From positions 1 through 64,000 of the forward strand of contig JAIXKI010000017.1 in assembly GCA_026936105.1 (NCBI GenBank): a stretch of DNA of 64,000 bases, written 5' to 3'. A model generated the notes under the pieces. The model had not been told where the DNA came from. It worked only from the letters and a program-made list of their open reading frames with translations, and ran no database searches. Both the position numbers and the translations under genes were made by a program. Position 1 is the first letter of the stretch. Every line of letters begins with the position of its first letter. This DNA is from Chitinophagales bacterium. GTDB taxonomy: Bacteria; Bacteroidota; Bacteroidia; Chitinophagales; Chitinophagaceae. This document shows positions 55,667 through 63,714 of the stretch, piece after piece.

Positions 55667-56670
55667 ATAAATTTCTCTAAAATTTGTTCTAATGCCATTT
55701 CAATACGTTCGTCTCGGCTTTCCTTCATGCTCAGGTATAATGAAAGTGGATCAACAACTGCCATATCGTTGGGCAACTCGTCCACTAAGGTCAAGGGGTT
55801 ATATTTCCATACTTCCAAGGCATACCTGCCTTCATATTCATTCGGGTTCACCAATGCATTGCTTTTTTGCAAACCATAAAAAACTGTTTTTTCAATGGCG
55901 AAATATTCTTGCCTGCTCGGATTCAGGTCGGTGTATTCGGGCAAGGCAGATGCATTGCAACGCAATAGAAAAAGATTCTTGGGTTTCTCATCCACAAATA
56001 CCGTTTTGAGAACAGGATTTGCCAATAGCTTACGCTCCATGGCAATGTTCCACAGTTCATGTATTTCGTGGCTAAACCGAATAAATTTCTCCTTTTCACC
56101 TTCAACTTCTATCAACTCATGGTATTTTAAGTTGTCAATGGCATTCGTGATGGCCATAGGGGTATACCCCAATTTCTTTGCAATCTCTTTAAAGGAATAT
56201 TCCTCCAGTTTCCATTGCTGGTTTCTATGGATGATGTGGTAGATCAATAGAAATTGTGCAGACGGAAGCAGTGTTTCGTTTTTGGGCTTTGCCTTTGGGT
56301 TGACATAGCCTTCCCTCAAGTCTATCAGCAAATCGGGCATATACAGTTGTTTACCGGGTACAATAAAGTTGATGCCTTTCTCAATCAATCGTTTGCGATT
56401 GTATGCTTGTACGTTTTCCAATATCACAACCACTTTTTGATTAAATTGGTTTTTTACTTGCTGCACCTGCTTTTCGGTTTGCTGTATGCTGAGTTCTCCT
56501 TCATTCTTCAATTCAGCCAGAATGATTTCTGTGTTGAATAAGTTTGTACGATAAAGTTTGAAGGTTTCGTGGATGTACATGGGAAGTCTGTCCATATAGC
56601 TTTTAGCTATTGGGGCTACTGTTGGCTGTATGCCCAGTGTTTCCTCTATGTATTTAAGTGTTTTTTTCAT
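55660..56670 (-). CDS. AbiEi-like transcriptional regulator/antitoxin
   Basis: The 336-residue product has a restriction-endonuclease-like N-terminal region (about residues 40-120, LFNTEIILAELKNEGELS and VVVILENVQAYNRKRLIE) and a winged-helix in the middle (about 150-205, YSFKEIAKKLGYTPMAITNAIDNLKYHELIEVEGE). It precedes and overlaps the nucleotidyltransferase gene, and a concentric palindrome over its promoter suggests autoregulation, as for AbiE antitoxins. The similarity to known AbiEi is structural and contextual rather than strong, so the pair could be a related but separate class. Confidence 0.75.
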   Translation of the reverse strand: MKKTLKYIEETLGIQPTVAPIAKSYMDRLPMYIHETFKLYRTNLFNTEIILAELKNEGELSIQQTEKQVQQVKNQFNQKVVVILENVQAYNRKRLIEKGINFIVPGKQLYMPDLLIDLREGYVNPKAKPKNETLLPSAQFLLIYHIIHRNQQWKLEEYSFKEIAKKLGYTPMAITNAIDNLKYHELIEVEGEKEKFIRFSHEIHELWNIAMERKLLANPVLKTVFVDEKPKNLFLLRCNASALPEYTDLNPSRQEYFAIEKTVFYGLQKSNALVNPNEYEGRYALEVWKYNPLTLVDELPNDMAVVDPLSLYLSMKESRDERIEMALEQILEKFIW

Positions 56671-56682
56671 TTTTTTACGCCT

Positions 56683-56743
56683 TAATAAACCCGATTATGC
56701 ACAATAAAGCCATTATCTTTATTGTGCAAATATAGGTTTATTA
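56683..56743. promoter_or_regulatory. Concentric palindromic operator over the regulator promoter
   Basis: Two nested inverted repeats share the centre 56713: inner 12-bp arms (56698-56709, 56717-56728) and outer 9-bp arms (56683-56691, 56735-56743). The minus-strand -7 box TATATTTG (56734-56727) lies inside, so a bound dimer or tetramer would block transcription. It is 13 nt upstream of the regulator ATG. Confidence 0.75.
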
Positions 56744-56752
56744 TCTTGATTT

Positions 56753-57517
56753 TCATATATCAATCACTTTATTCGTTTCAAATTTCAAATGCTCGTTTCG
56801 TTGAACATAGCCCAATTGGTTGGTTATCAGTTTGGTTTTGCCAATACTGAATTCCGGAATGTTGCTGTGGTGATGCCCATACGCCCAATAATCAATATTG
56901 GATGTTTCAATCAGGTCATGGAGTTCCACGGCAAAGGCTTCATTCAGCACATCGCCTTTGTATTGCTCAGGGTAGTTTAAAAAAGTTGGGCAGTGATGGC
57001 TAAAAACAGCTGTTTTCTCCTCTTGAACTGTTCTCAATTCGTTTTGAATAAACGCCAAACTCTCTGTATGCAGTTGGTTGTATTGCTCAGCCGAAAAACG
57101 AAAACCTTTGTGCTTAATCAAATGAAAATCATTCAGGCTACGTTCTATTTGCCATTGGTAGCCCGGACTGATATGGCTCCAAAGGGTCGAGAAAATCAAT
57201 TTTACATTTTCATGCACCACCGAAGTATTGTTGATTAAAAACACATTGCTGCGAATTTTCTCGTGCAGCACACCGCTTTTTTTAGCTATATCAAAATGGT
57301 AGTACTCATGATTACCAGGCAGCCAATAGGTTGTTTCAAAATGGTCTGCCACATAACTGAAAAAATCCCGGTGTTTATCCATTACCGCAAAAGGCACAAT
57401 ATCTCCAGCCAATACCAATACATCTGCATTTGGCTGCAAGGGATGTTGTTTTAGACATTCCTTGTTGGCAGGGAATTCTAAATGTAAGTCGGATGCGTAT
57501 TGGAGGTTGAGTGGCAT
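56753..57517 (-). CDS. Metallophosphoesterase
   Basis: The 254-residue product shows all calcineurin-like motifs: YASDLHLEF (DxH), VLAGDIVPF (GD), LPGNHEYYHF (GNHE), FSHHCPTF and YGHHHSN (GHxH). The family uses two metals to hydrolyse phosphoesters, including phosphoproteins and nucleic acids. It lies 3 nt behind a Ser/Thr kinase gene on the same strand, so a kinase/phosphatase switch is plausible. It is the last gene before the operator region of the AbiE-like pair. Confidence 0.92.
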   Translation of the reverse strand: MPLNLQYASDLHLEFPANKECLKQHPLQPNADVLVLAGDIVPFAVMDKHRDFFSYVADHFETTYWLPGNHEYYHFDIAKKSGVLHEKIRSNVFLINNTSVVHENVKLIFSTLWSHISPGYQWQIERSLNDFHLIKHKGFRFSAEQYNQLHTESLAFIQNELRTVQEEKTAVFSHHCPTFLNYPEQYKGDVLNEAFAVELHDLIETSNIDYWAYGHHHSNIPEFSIGKTKLITNQLGYVQRNEHLKFETNKVIDI

Positions 57518-57520
57518 ATA

Positions 57521-58627
57521 CTATTTAATTCGTGCTATTTTTAATGCTGATTCAACTGTTCCATTGTGGCTGTTGTCCTTTCGCCAATTTTTGTTGGAAA
57601 GCCGCTTTTCTAAAACCACTTCATCTTTTTTGTTCTTATACATTTGATATTCCTTGCCATTTTCATGAATTACCATGAGCCTATCTGATTCATGCACATA
57701 ATCAGGGCAAGCCCGTAAAAGATTGTGGACTTCTTTCAGAAAAAGTGAAGGGTTTTTAAATCGCTTTTCGTAGTGGAAATTCAATGCCTTGTTCAGTACT
57801 CGTTTGAAACCTGCATCTAAGTAAAAAGGCAAAGTGTTCGTATCGATCAATTGACCTTTAACTATCTTTTTGCCTATTATTTCATCAAATTTGCGGTACT
57901 TATCTGTTGTGTTTCTGATTCCATCCAACTGCCTTTTCTCTCTTGCTATCAGCCAATCCATTGGTGAGTTGATAGGAAAGTAGCCACCTAATAACTGAAA
58001 CATGATTACACCAATCTGATAGATGTCAGATTGATAATAATATTCATTTGCCAATATCGCCTCTGGTGGCAGATACAAGTATGTAGATTTAGAGGCTGTT
58101 ACGCAGCCATCAGCATTATGAATTTTCTTCACGGCTCCCAGGTCTGCGATAATGGGTATATTCTTTTCAAGGTCTAGCAGAATGTTACCCGGCTTCAAAT
58201 CACGGTGAACCAATTTGTGTTTTGAATGAAGCTCGGTCAAACCAAGCAAAACCCCTGCAATAATTTCAAGTGCTTCCTTGCTTGAAAGTCTTCTATTATC
58301 AATTACACCTTGTAAATCTCCACCTGAAATTCTTGGTGTTAAAAAATAAGCGTAATTAGGTGGCAGAAAACGTAAGTCATGAATTTTTAAAATATTGTCA
58401 TGGTCTATAGCACGAAGGATGACAGCCTCTTCTGCTGCATCATAATTGGGATGCGACCAGTAGAACTTCAACACTACATCGTCATTCATTTTTATTCGCT
58501 TGCCGAAATACACATCACCATTACATCCTCTTCGGATATATTCATAAACGTTGATATCAGGCGTATTCCTTACGAAATCCTGAATGGCTTTTACTGAATC
58601 TTCATCGTTGAGTTCTACTGTTACCAT
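57521..58627 (-). CDS. Hanks-type Ser/Thr protein kinase
   Basis: The 368-residue cytoplasmic product has a complete eukaryotic-like kinase domain (about residues 25-310): GCNGDVYFGKRI (Gly loop), VVLKFYW (ATP Lys), VHRDLKPGNILLD (catalytic loop), IADLGAVKKI (DLG in place of DFG) and YQSDIYQIGVIMFQLLGG. A short basic C-terminus (about 330-368) follows. No transmembrane helix or sensor is visible, unlike PknB types. It overlaps the DUF3010-like gene by one base and precedes a phosphoesterase, all behind hsdS. Confidence 0.92.
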   Translation of the reverse strand: MVTVELNDEDSVKAIQDFVRNTPDINVYEYIRRGCNGDVYFGKRIKMNDDVVLKFYWSHPNYDAAEEAVILRAIDHDNILKIHDLRFLPPNYAYFLTPRISGGDLQGVIDNRRLSSKEALEIIAGVLLGLTELHSKHKLVHRDLKPGNILLDLEKNIPIIADLGAVKKIHNADGCVTASKSTYLYLPPEAILANEYYYQSDIYQIGVIMFQLLGGYFPINSPMDWLIAREKRQLDGIRNTTDKYRKFDEIIGKKIVKGQLIDTNTLPFYLDAGFKRVLNKALNFHYEKRFKNPSLFLKEVHNLLRACPDYVHESDRLMVIHENGKEYQMYKNKKDEVVLEKRLSNKNWRKDNSHNGTVESALKIARIK

Positions 58628-59043
58628 TATTGACTTATTAGATAATACGCTACATCAAAAGCATCATCCTGATACTTATTTTTTGCACTCCCTGTTTTTG
58701 CATTCTTTTTGAAATAGGGGATTGTAGTTTGCTTCCAAACTTGCTCTACATCAACCTTATCGTAAAGCTGAATGATTCCTTCAAGTTTAAAAGATATGGG
58801 AGAAGGGGCACGGTCTCCTTTGCCATTTGCATTTCTTGCTACAATGCCAATTCGAGATGCACCGATTGAATCAAAGGCCGCATTTATTTGGTCGCGAAAT
58901 TGTCTTACCTGATTGGGCTTAGTTGGGTCATCAATACCAAACTTTGCTGATTCGTTGGTTTGTGTAATGTTTCCGGCTGCATCTTTTTCAAGCACAACCA
59001 TAATTGCCTCTGTGGACTTAATTTGTATTCCTATTGTCTTCAT
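58627..59043 (-). CDS. DUF3010-like protein (RuvC-like fold)
   Basis: The 138-residue product resembles DUF3010 proteins: MKTIGIQIKSTEAIMVVLEK at the N-terminus (first strand, no obvious catalytic Asp), a central RQFRDQINAAFDSIGASRIGIVAR and a helical KLEGIIQLYD segment. The fold is of the RNase H/RuvC type, but the acidic residues of an active nuclease are not clearly conserved (D in DAFDVAYYLI could be one). It lies 1 nt after the hsdS stop and overlaps the kinase start by one base. Its role in the system is unknown; it may be the kinase substrate. Confidence 0.7.
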   Translation of the reverse strand: MKTIGIQIKSTEAIMVVLEKDAAGNITQTNESAKFGIDDPTKPNQVRQFRDQINAAFDSIGASRIGIVARNANGKGDRAPSPISFKLEGIIQLYDKVDVEQVWKQTTIPYFKKNAKTGSAKNKYQDDAFDVAYYLISQ

Positions 59044-59044
59044 A

Positions 59045-60304
59045 TTATTCTTTATTTATTTTTAACCTCACTTTCCCCGTCAACAACTGTTGCATTAACC
59101 CCTTCTTCTGCTCCCTCAACTTCTCTGCTTTGGCTTTGAGCAGGCTGATTTCTTTATCTGCAGCTTGCAGCACCTGGGCAATAGCCGTTTGTTCTTTGTA
59201 AGATGGAATAGTAACTTTTAATGAAAAGAAATCAGATGGAGTTACATTTAATAAACCATGAGCTCTACCACCTTCATGAGCTATTTTTGTCAATCCTTTA
59301 TCAAGCAGATTGGCTTCAAAGTATTGTTCAAAGAACTCAGGATTCGTTTTCTTTTCATCCTTAATTCCGAAGCAAATGTAAAGCGTTGTTACAACGGCTT
59401 TATCAAAGTCATTCAATCTCTTAGTTGCTCCCCAAGGATATCCGTTTGAATAGCTTTTATTGTAGCAGAATTCGCCTTTTTTAACTAGGAAGTAGTTATC
59501 AAGGATTTCGCTGGCTACTGTTTTGTTGAAGAAATCTGTTTGCCTTACAAATCCTCGCTGTGCAGAAATCGTCACAACATTAGTATTCCCTTCATCATTT
59601 TTGCGAGTAACTCGTTCAAACAAATCAGAGAGTTTCTTTTCCTTCCACTCCCCATCAAACCCCTTCAACCGTTTCTTACCCGTCAGCAATTGCTGCATGA
59701 GCCATTTTTTGCGGAGTTCTTTTTGGGCTATGAGTTTTTCGGTGGTGTGGTTGACGGCATCGGCTGTGCTGAGCACACGGGCTATGGCTTTTTGCTCGGG
59801 GAGTGGGGGGAGAGGGATTTTTAATGAAGCATATTCTTCTGCATTAATACCTGGCTGACCACTTCGCATTGATACAGTCTTAACCCAATCCCAGTAGTGT
59901 TTTGTTTCAGTAAAATATTTAAGATGTTGTGGTGTTAGTAATTTTTCATTTGTCCTAAAACGAATTAAGAAGCCTGCAAACACAAGTATTCCATCTGTAG
60001 GTTTATATAGATAAGTTTTTCCTACTGTTGCTCCAGTTCTTGCAAAAACAATATCTCCATTATTTAAAACAAACTGCTCATAATTTGAGTCGCCAACCGA
60101 TGCTTTCTTATCAAGAGAATAATTTCCGCTATCATCAATATCCGTAATTCTTAAATAGGCAGGCAAGTCTTCTGAAAACTCAACAGCTGGTGCATTGATG
60201 CCGTATTCACCTTTTACCATACAACAGTCACCCAATTTCTTAATCACCCAATCACTTGGAATTTCAGTATTGTAAAACGCTTTGGTATTTTTTGTTGCTG
60301 CCAT
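59045..60304 (-). CDS. hsdS: Type I restriction specificity subunit HsdS
   Basis: The 419-residue product has two target-recognition domains (about 15-160 and 215-365), each followed by a conserved helix: PLPPLPEQKAIARVLSTAD...WLMQQLLTGKKRLKGF and YKEQTAIAQVLQAAD...GLMQQLLTGKVRLK. This is full-length HsdS, which sets the bipartite target of HsdM and HsdR. It overlaps the small frame carrying a copy of the hsdM tail by one base, and the DUF3010-like gene starts 1 nt after it. Confidence 0.95.
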   Translation of the reverse strand: MAATKNTKAFYNTEIPSDWVIKKLGDCCMVKGEYGINAPAVEFSEDLPAYLRITDIDDSGNYSLDKKASVGDSNYEQFVLNNGDIVFARTGATVGKTYLYKPTDGILVFAGFLIRFRTNEKLLTPQHLKYFTETKHYWDWVKTVSMRSGQPGINAEEYASLKIPLPPLPEQKAIARVLSTADAVNHTTEKLIAQKELRKKWLMQQLLTGKKRLKGFDGEWKEKKLSDLFERVTRKNDEGNTNVVTISAQRGFVRQTDFFNKTVASEILDNYFLVKKGEFCYNKSYSNGYPWGATKRLNDFDKAVVTTLYICFGIKDEKKTNPEFFEQYFEANLLDKGLTKIAHEGGRAHGLLNVTPSDFFSLKVTIPSYKEQTAIAQVLQAADKEISLLKAKAEKLREQKKGLMQQLLTGKVRLKINKE

Positions 60305-60516
60305 TATTTTACCAATTGTTTTAAATATTGATTGATTTCTGCCTGCATGTTGTCTGAATCACCGATTGCCACTGATGACACGGATGACACTGATTTTTTT
60401 GTTTTAGAAGGTTCAAAATCTGTGAAATCCATTAATCCTATAAATCCGTGATTCAGACAATTTACTCCGTGATTCAGACAATTTAGTCCGTGATGCTGAC
60501 ATTGTATAGTTCTCAT
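60304..60516 (-). CDS. Short frame carrying a duplicate of the hsdM C-terminus
   Basis: The 70-codon frame starts with a 7-residue repeat (NCLNHGV, NCLNHGF), continues into low-complexity Ser/Lys sequence and ends MQAEINQYLKQLVK, almost identical to the HsdM C-terminus (VQAEINQYLKQLTV). It is best read not as a designed protein but as the original hsdM 3' end, cut off from hsdM by insertion of the GxxExxY cassette. The one-base overlap with hsdS is the likely original hsdM-hsdS junction. Confidence 0.6.
   Translation of the reverse strand: MRTIQCQHHGLNCLNHGVNCLNHGFIGLMDFTDFEPSKTKKSVSSVSSVAIGDSDNMQAEINQYLKQLVK
60314..60347. repeat. Direct repeat: original hsdM 3' end
   Basis: It matches 60940-60973 at 30 of 34 positions and in the same orientation. 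Together they flank the GxxExxY cassette. Confidence 0.75.
60351..60367. repeat. Left arm of 17-bp inverted repeat of the GxxExxY cassette
   Basis: TGTCTGAATCACCGATT, the exact reverse complement of 60920-60936. The motif GATTCAGACA also recurs in the tandem repeat at 60445-60507. Confidence 0.78.
60445..60507. repeat. Three 21-bp tandem repeats
   Basis: Units starting TCCGTGATTCAGACAATTTA at 60445, 60466 and 60487 (third diverged). The period of 21 keeps the frame and gives the 7-residue CLNHG repeat in the short frame. There are no spacers, so it is not a CRISPR. Confidence 0.8.
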
Positions 60517-60893
60517 AACACCAGTCTCTTAAAGGTTAAACTTTTGCTGCCAAAATTGATAAGCAATCCAACTTCCAGTTTGTAAGCTTTCAAATAATTG
60601 AGCGCCTGGGCCAAATGCACATCTTCTAATTGTACAATGGCTTTTAATTCTACCAGTACTTTCCCTTCTACAACAAAATCAGCTCTTCTGGTTCCTATGG
60701 GCTCATCAAGATCTTTGTAAAAAATATCTTGTTCTATTTCACGGGCAAACTCCAGTCCGGCTTTTCGCATTTCATAAGCTAATGCTCTTTGGTAAATCAC
60801 TTCTTGAAAACCATTCCCCAGGAATTTATGAACTTCAAAAGAAGCTCCGATAATCTTCTCGGTTATATCTTTATATTTTAATTCTCCGTTCAT
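60513..60893 (-). CDS. GxxExxY protein (PD-(D/E)xK nuclease-like)
   Basis: The 126-residue product has the name-giving motif GNGFQEVIYQRAL (GxxExxY) and a nuclease-like core RADFVVEGKVLVELKAI (D...ExK), then LAQALNYLKAYKLEVGLLINFG. The family is common in Bacteroidota, often as an isolated or inserted gene, including within rRNA or operons. Here it lies inside a cassette bounded by a 17-bp inverted repeat and by direct repeats of the hsdM 3' end. Its activity is not known. Confidence 0.92.
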   Translation of the reverse strand: MNGELKYKDITEKIIGASFEVHKFLGNGFQEVIYQRALAYEMRKAGLEFAREIEQDIFYKDLDEPIGTRRADFVVEGKVLVELKAIVQLEDVHLAQALNYLKAYKLEVGLLINFGSKSLTFKRLVL

Positions 60894-60919
60894 AATCTGT
60901 GTAATCTTTAAACCCGTTT

Positions 60920-60936
60920 AATCGGTGATTCAGACA
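60920..60936. repeat. Right arm of 17-bp inverted repeat of the GxxExxY cassette
   Basis: AATCGGTGATTCAGACA, pairing with 60351-60367. It overlaps the hsdM stop codon (60932-60930). Confidence 0.78.
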
Positions 60937-62489
60937 GTGAGTTGTTTTAAGTATTGATTAATCTCTGCCTGCACTTTCATCAGTTCATCTTCCAACTTAT
61001 CAATCTCCTGTTGCACCGCAACAATATCCACCTCGGCTTCTTCCTCAAAGGTGTCCACATAGCGGGGGATATTCAGGTTAAAATCGTTTTCCTGTATTTC
61101 ATCGGCAGTAGCCACGTAGCTGTACTTATCTTCTACTACACCTGGCTGTAATTTTCCGGCTGCAAAATCCCGGTAGGTATTTACTATGTGTTCAATATCG
61201 CTTTCACGCAGCTTGTTTTGGTTCTTGGCACTTTCGTAGTGCTTACTGGCATCTATAAACAAAAAATTGTTGCTGGTTTTTTGCTTGTTAAACACTAGAA
61301 TAGCAGCCGGAATGCCTGTGCCAAAAAACAGGTTGGCAGGTAGACCGATTACTGCTTCCAATAAGTTTTCTTCTATGGTCTTTCTTCTTATTTTTCCTTC
61401 ACTGCTGCCCCGGAACAATACACCGTGGGGCACTACCACACCTGCTTTGCCGTGTTCGTTCAGCGTTTCTATCATATGGCTGATGAATGCCCAATCGCCT
61501 TTGCTCTTGGGTGGTACACCTCTCCAAAAACGGTTGTACTTATCGGTTTCAGGGTCGTAGCTGATGGTGGTTTTATCACCATCCTTGTCTTCTACTTTTC
61601 CCCATTTGTCTAAAGAGAATGGTGGGTTAGCTACAACGGTATCAAATTTCATCAACTGGTCGCCTTCTTTCAATTTGGGATTGCGAATGGTATCGCCCCA
61701 GCGGATGGTGGCATTGTCGAAACCATGTAAAAACATGTTCATGACTGCCAAAGCCCAGGTGCTGCCGTTGGCTTCCTGTCCGTAGAGAGAGAAATTATCA
61801 GAACCCACTTCGTTACCGGCTTTAATTAATAATGAACCAGAGCCGCAAGTAGGGTCACAAATTCTTGAACCGGGTTTGCTTTTGGTAAGTTTGGCAAGTA
61901 GGGTAGAGACCTCAGCAGGCGTAAAAAATTCCCCGGCTTTTTTACCGGCATCGCTGGCAAAGTTGGCTATCAGAAATTCATAAGCACCACCAATAATATC
62001 TGCACCGCCCAAATGAGAAGGACGTAAGTCTAATTTTTCGGAGTTAAAATCAATAAGTAAAGTTTTCAACCGTTGATTTTTATCTTTAGGCTCACCCAGC
62101 TTACTGCTGTTAAAGTCTATATTTTGGAATATGCCTGCACCGTCTTCACTGTACAGCTTTTCACGGTTGGCTTCTTCCAAATCGGTCAAGGCAATGTTGA
62201 TGAGTTCTCCAATATTTGCTTCGTTACGAGAATCGTACAGAAATTTAAAGTGGCTATGTTCCGGCACAATAAATCGTTCGTGTTGCATGGCACGTTTGGC
62301 ACGTTCCAAATCACCGTTGTATTTAGCTAAGTAGCCTTCCATTTTATCGTCATGCACATCGCTGAGATATTTCAGGAACAGCATAGTAAGCACATAGTCT
62401 TTGTAAACGCTTGGATCAATGCTACCTCTAAAGGTGTCGCAAGCTTTCCAAACCGCATCGTTGATGTCTTTTTGAGTTATTTTATTCAT
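60930..62489 (-). CDS. hsdM: Type I restriction DNA methyltransferase HsdM
   Basis: The 519-residue product has the N-terminal helical domain (NDAVWKACDTFRGSIDPSVYKDYVLTMLFLKY) and an N6-adenine methyltransferase core: GEFFTPAEVSTLLA, RICDPTCGSGSLLI (SAM-binding motif I) and VVANPPFSLDKWG (NPPF catalytic motif). The C-terminus ends VQAEINQYLKQLTV. The original tail appears again at 60304-60347, so the present C-terminus was rebuilt at the cassette boundary. HsdM modifies the host DNA with HsdS and should be active. Confidence 0.96.
   Translation of the reverse strand: MNKITQKDINDAVWKACDTFRGSIDPSVYKDYVLTMLFLKYLSDVHDDKMEGYLAKYNGDLERAKRAMQHERFIVPEHSHFKFLYDSRNEANIGELINIALTDLEEANREKLYSEDGAGIFQNIDFNSSKLGEPKDKNQRLKTLLIDFNSEKLDLRPSHLGGADIIGGAYEFLIANFASDAGKKAGEFFTPAEVSTLLAKLTKSKPGSRICDPTCGSGSLLIKAGNEVGSDNFSLYGQEANGSTWALAVMNMFLHGFDNATIRWGDTIRNPKLKEGDQLMKFDTVVANPPFSLDKWGKVEDKDGDKTTISYDPETDKYNRFWRGVPPKSKGDWAFISHMIETLNEHGKAGVVVPHGVLFRGSSEGKIRRKTIEENLLEAVIGLPANLFFGTGIPAAILVFNKQKTSNNFLFIDASKHYESAKNQNKLRESDIEHIVNTYRDFAAGKLQPGVVEDKYSYVATADEIQENDFNLNIPRYVDTFEEEAEVDIVAVQQEIDKLEDELMKVQAEINQYLKQLTV
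60940..60973. repeat. Direct repeat: present hsdM 3' end
   Basis: Second copy of 60314-60347 in the same orientation, 30 of 34 identical. Confidence 0.75.
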
Positions 62490-62520
62490 AAGTGATAAAT
62501 TTAAAGTGGAAAATGAAAAG

Positions 62521-62880
62521 TTAGGATTTTGAGGTTTTGATGGATGATACGAGCATTGCGATTAGTTCTCGACATTCGAATTGCATTTGAAGGAATTCTT
62601 CTTTGATTAGATATTCGGTATCATACAAAAGCATCAACCAGTATTCAGTTTCGTTAGCTTCTTTGAGTGAAACTGTGAGCTTGTTGATGAAGTCTGCTTT
62701 ACTTGCAGCGAATTCAGATTCTCGGATTAATGCCCCGATTGCAGTTCCTGAGCGAAGAACTTGTTTACTTAACACAAATTCTTTTTTATCAGAAACCAAA
62801 CTTTGGCTCAGTTTCACAATCTTGATAGCAAAAGCATAGTTTTTATCTCTTAGTGGGCTTTTTGATTTTTCACTATTCAT
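62521..62880 (-). CDS. Four-helix-bundle protein (S23/IVS type)
   Basis: The 119-residue product matches the four-helix-bundle family first known from 23S rRNA intervening sequences: KNYAFAIKIVKLSQSLVSDKKEFVLSKQVLRSGTAIGALIRESEFA (in blocks), then AKQSADFINKLTVSLKEANETEYWL-like sequence. Its first residues MNSEKSKSP derive from repeat-like DNA. It lies between a half-size HsdS and HsdM, an unusual place for it; together with the GxxExxY gene it frames hsdM with two inserted genes. Confidence 0.88.
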   Translation of the reverse strand: MNSEKSKSPLRDKNYAFAIKIVKLSQSLVSDKKEFVLSKQVLRSGTAIGALIRESEFAASKADFINKLTVSLKEANETEYWLMLLYDTEYLIKEEFLQMQFECRELIAMLVSSIKTSKS

Positions 62881-62890
62881 TTTTCTCTTT

Positions 62891-63448
62891 TCATTTAATA
62901 GCGTTGATTATTTGTTGCTGAATTTGTCTATCTCTCAAGGTTTCAATTTCCTGTTTCAAATATTTTTCTCTATTGAGTAGTTTTGTTATCTCCAGGATAT
63001 TTTTTTGTATTTCAATATCGGGCACTGATATGATCAGGTTTTCCAAAACGTGCTTTGAGATAGAAGGAATTGAAGTGCCTAAAGCTTGTTCTTTTAAAAA
63101 TGCTTGTGTAGAATAATGATTAAGAAACCATGCCAGGTAATGGGGTAATATTTTTCCCCTTACCGGCCTGATTACAAAAAAGGAAGTTGAAGCAACGGAT
63201 GGTTCATTGTGATTTTCAAAAACAGCTGCAAAGTTTTTAGTTCCCTTCGCCGCAAAGAGTACATCTCCATCTTTTAAAATATGTTTTTCAGATATCCCAT
63301 CCGGTTTCAAGTCAGGGTATAAAACAGCATTCAACTGACCATTTTCGTCAAAATGTTTTACTTGCAGATATACTAATTCTCCAAAGCCTGAAGGCTTGGT
63401 AAACAGTCCGGTATGGATTTGCGTAATGTTTTTTAATAATGTCTTCAA
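62891..63448 (-). CDS. Half-size HsdS-like specificity subunit
   Basis: The 185-residue product contains a single target-recognition domain (about 1-140, with HILKDGDVLFAAKGTKNFAAVF and YLAWFLNHYSTQAFLKEQALG) and one conserved helix (KNILEITKLLNREKYLKQEIETLRDRQIQQQI). The start is a TTG at 63448. Half-size HsdS proteins can work as homodimers with HsdM, giving palindromic targets. It is first in the operon, before hsdM, and distinct from the two-domain HsdS after it. Confidence 0.85.
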   Translation of the reverse strand: MKTLLKNITQIHTGLFTKPSGFGELVYLQVKHFDENGQLNAVLYPDLKPDGISEKHILKDGDVLFAAKGTKNFAAVFENHNEPSVASTSFFVIRPVRGKILPHYLAWFLNHYSTQAFLKEQALGTSIPSISKHVLENLIISVPDIEIQKNILEITKLLNREKYLKQEIETLRDRQIQQQIINAIK

Positions 63449-63473
63449 AATTTATTCCCTCGTAATTGTTCTA

Positions 63474-63505
63474 CAAATGTAGATAAAATTATTGAAGATT
63501 CCAAA
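63474..63505 (-). promoter_or_regulatory. Promoter of the type I restriction operon
   Basis: On the minus strand TTTG (63505-63502), 20-nt spacer and TACATTTG (63481-63474) match the consensus, 26 nt before the half-HsdS start. Confidence 0.75.
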
Positions 63506-63714
63506 TATTTTTCATTTTATTCTTAAGTATGATTTCTACAAATCATAATAATATATGCACCATGCTTATATTATATTGATAATTATCTGACTATCAATAC
63601 AGTGATGATTATTATAAAATTTTGCATTCTGGTATTCGGGGAAATAAACCACCACTCATCATTTGTTCAGCATTTATCCGGGAATTAAACATCAGCAAAT
63701 CCGTTCCTGAAGTT

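Noticed and set aside
60445-60507. Possible CRISPR array
   Set aside because: Three directly adjoining 21-bp units without spacers and no cas genes; a simple tandem repeat.
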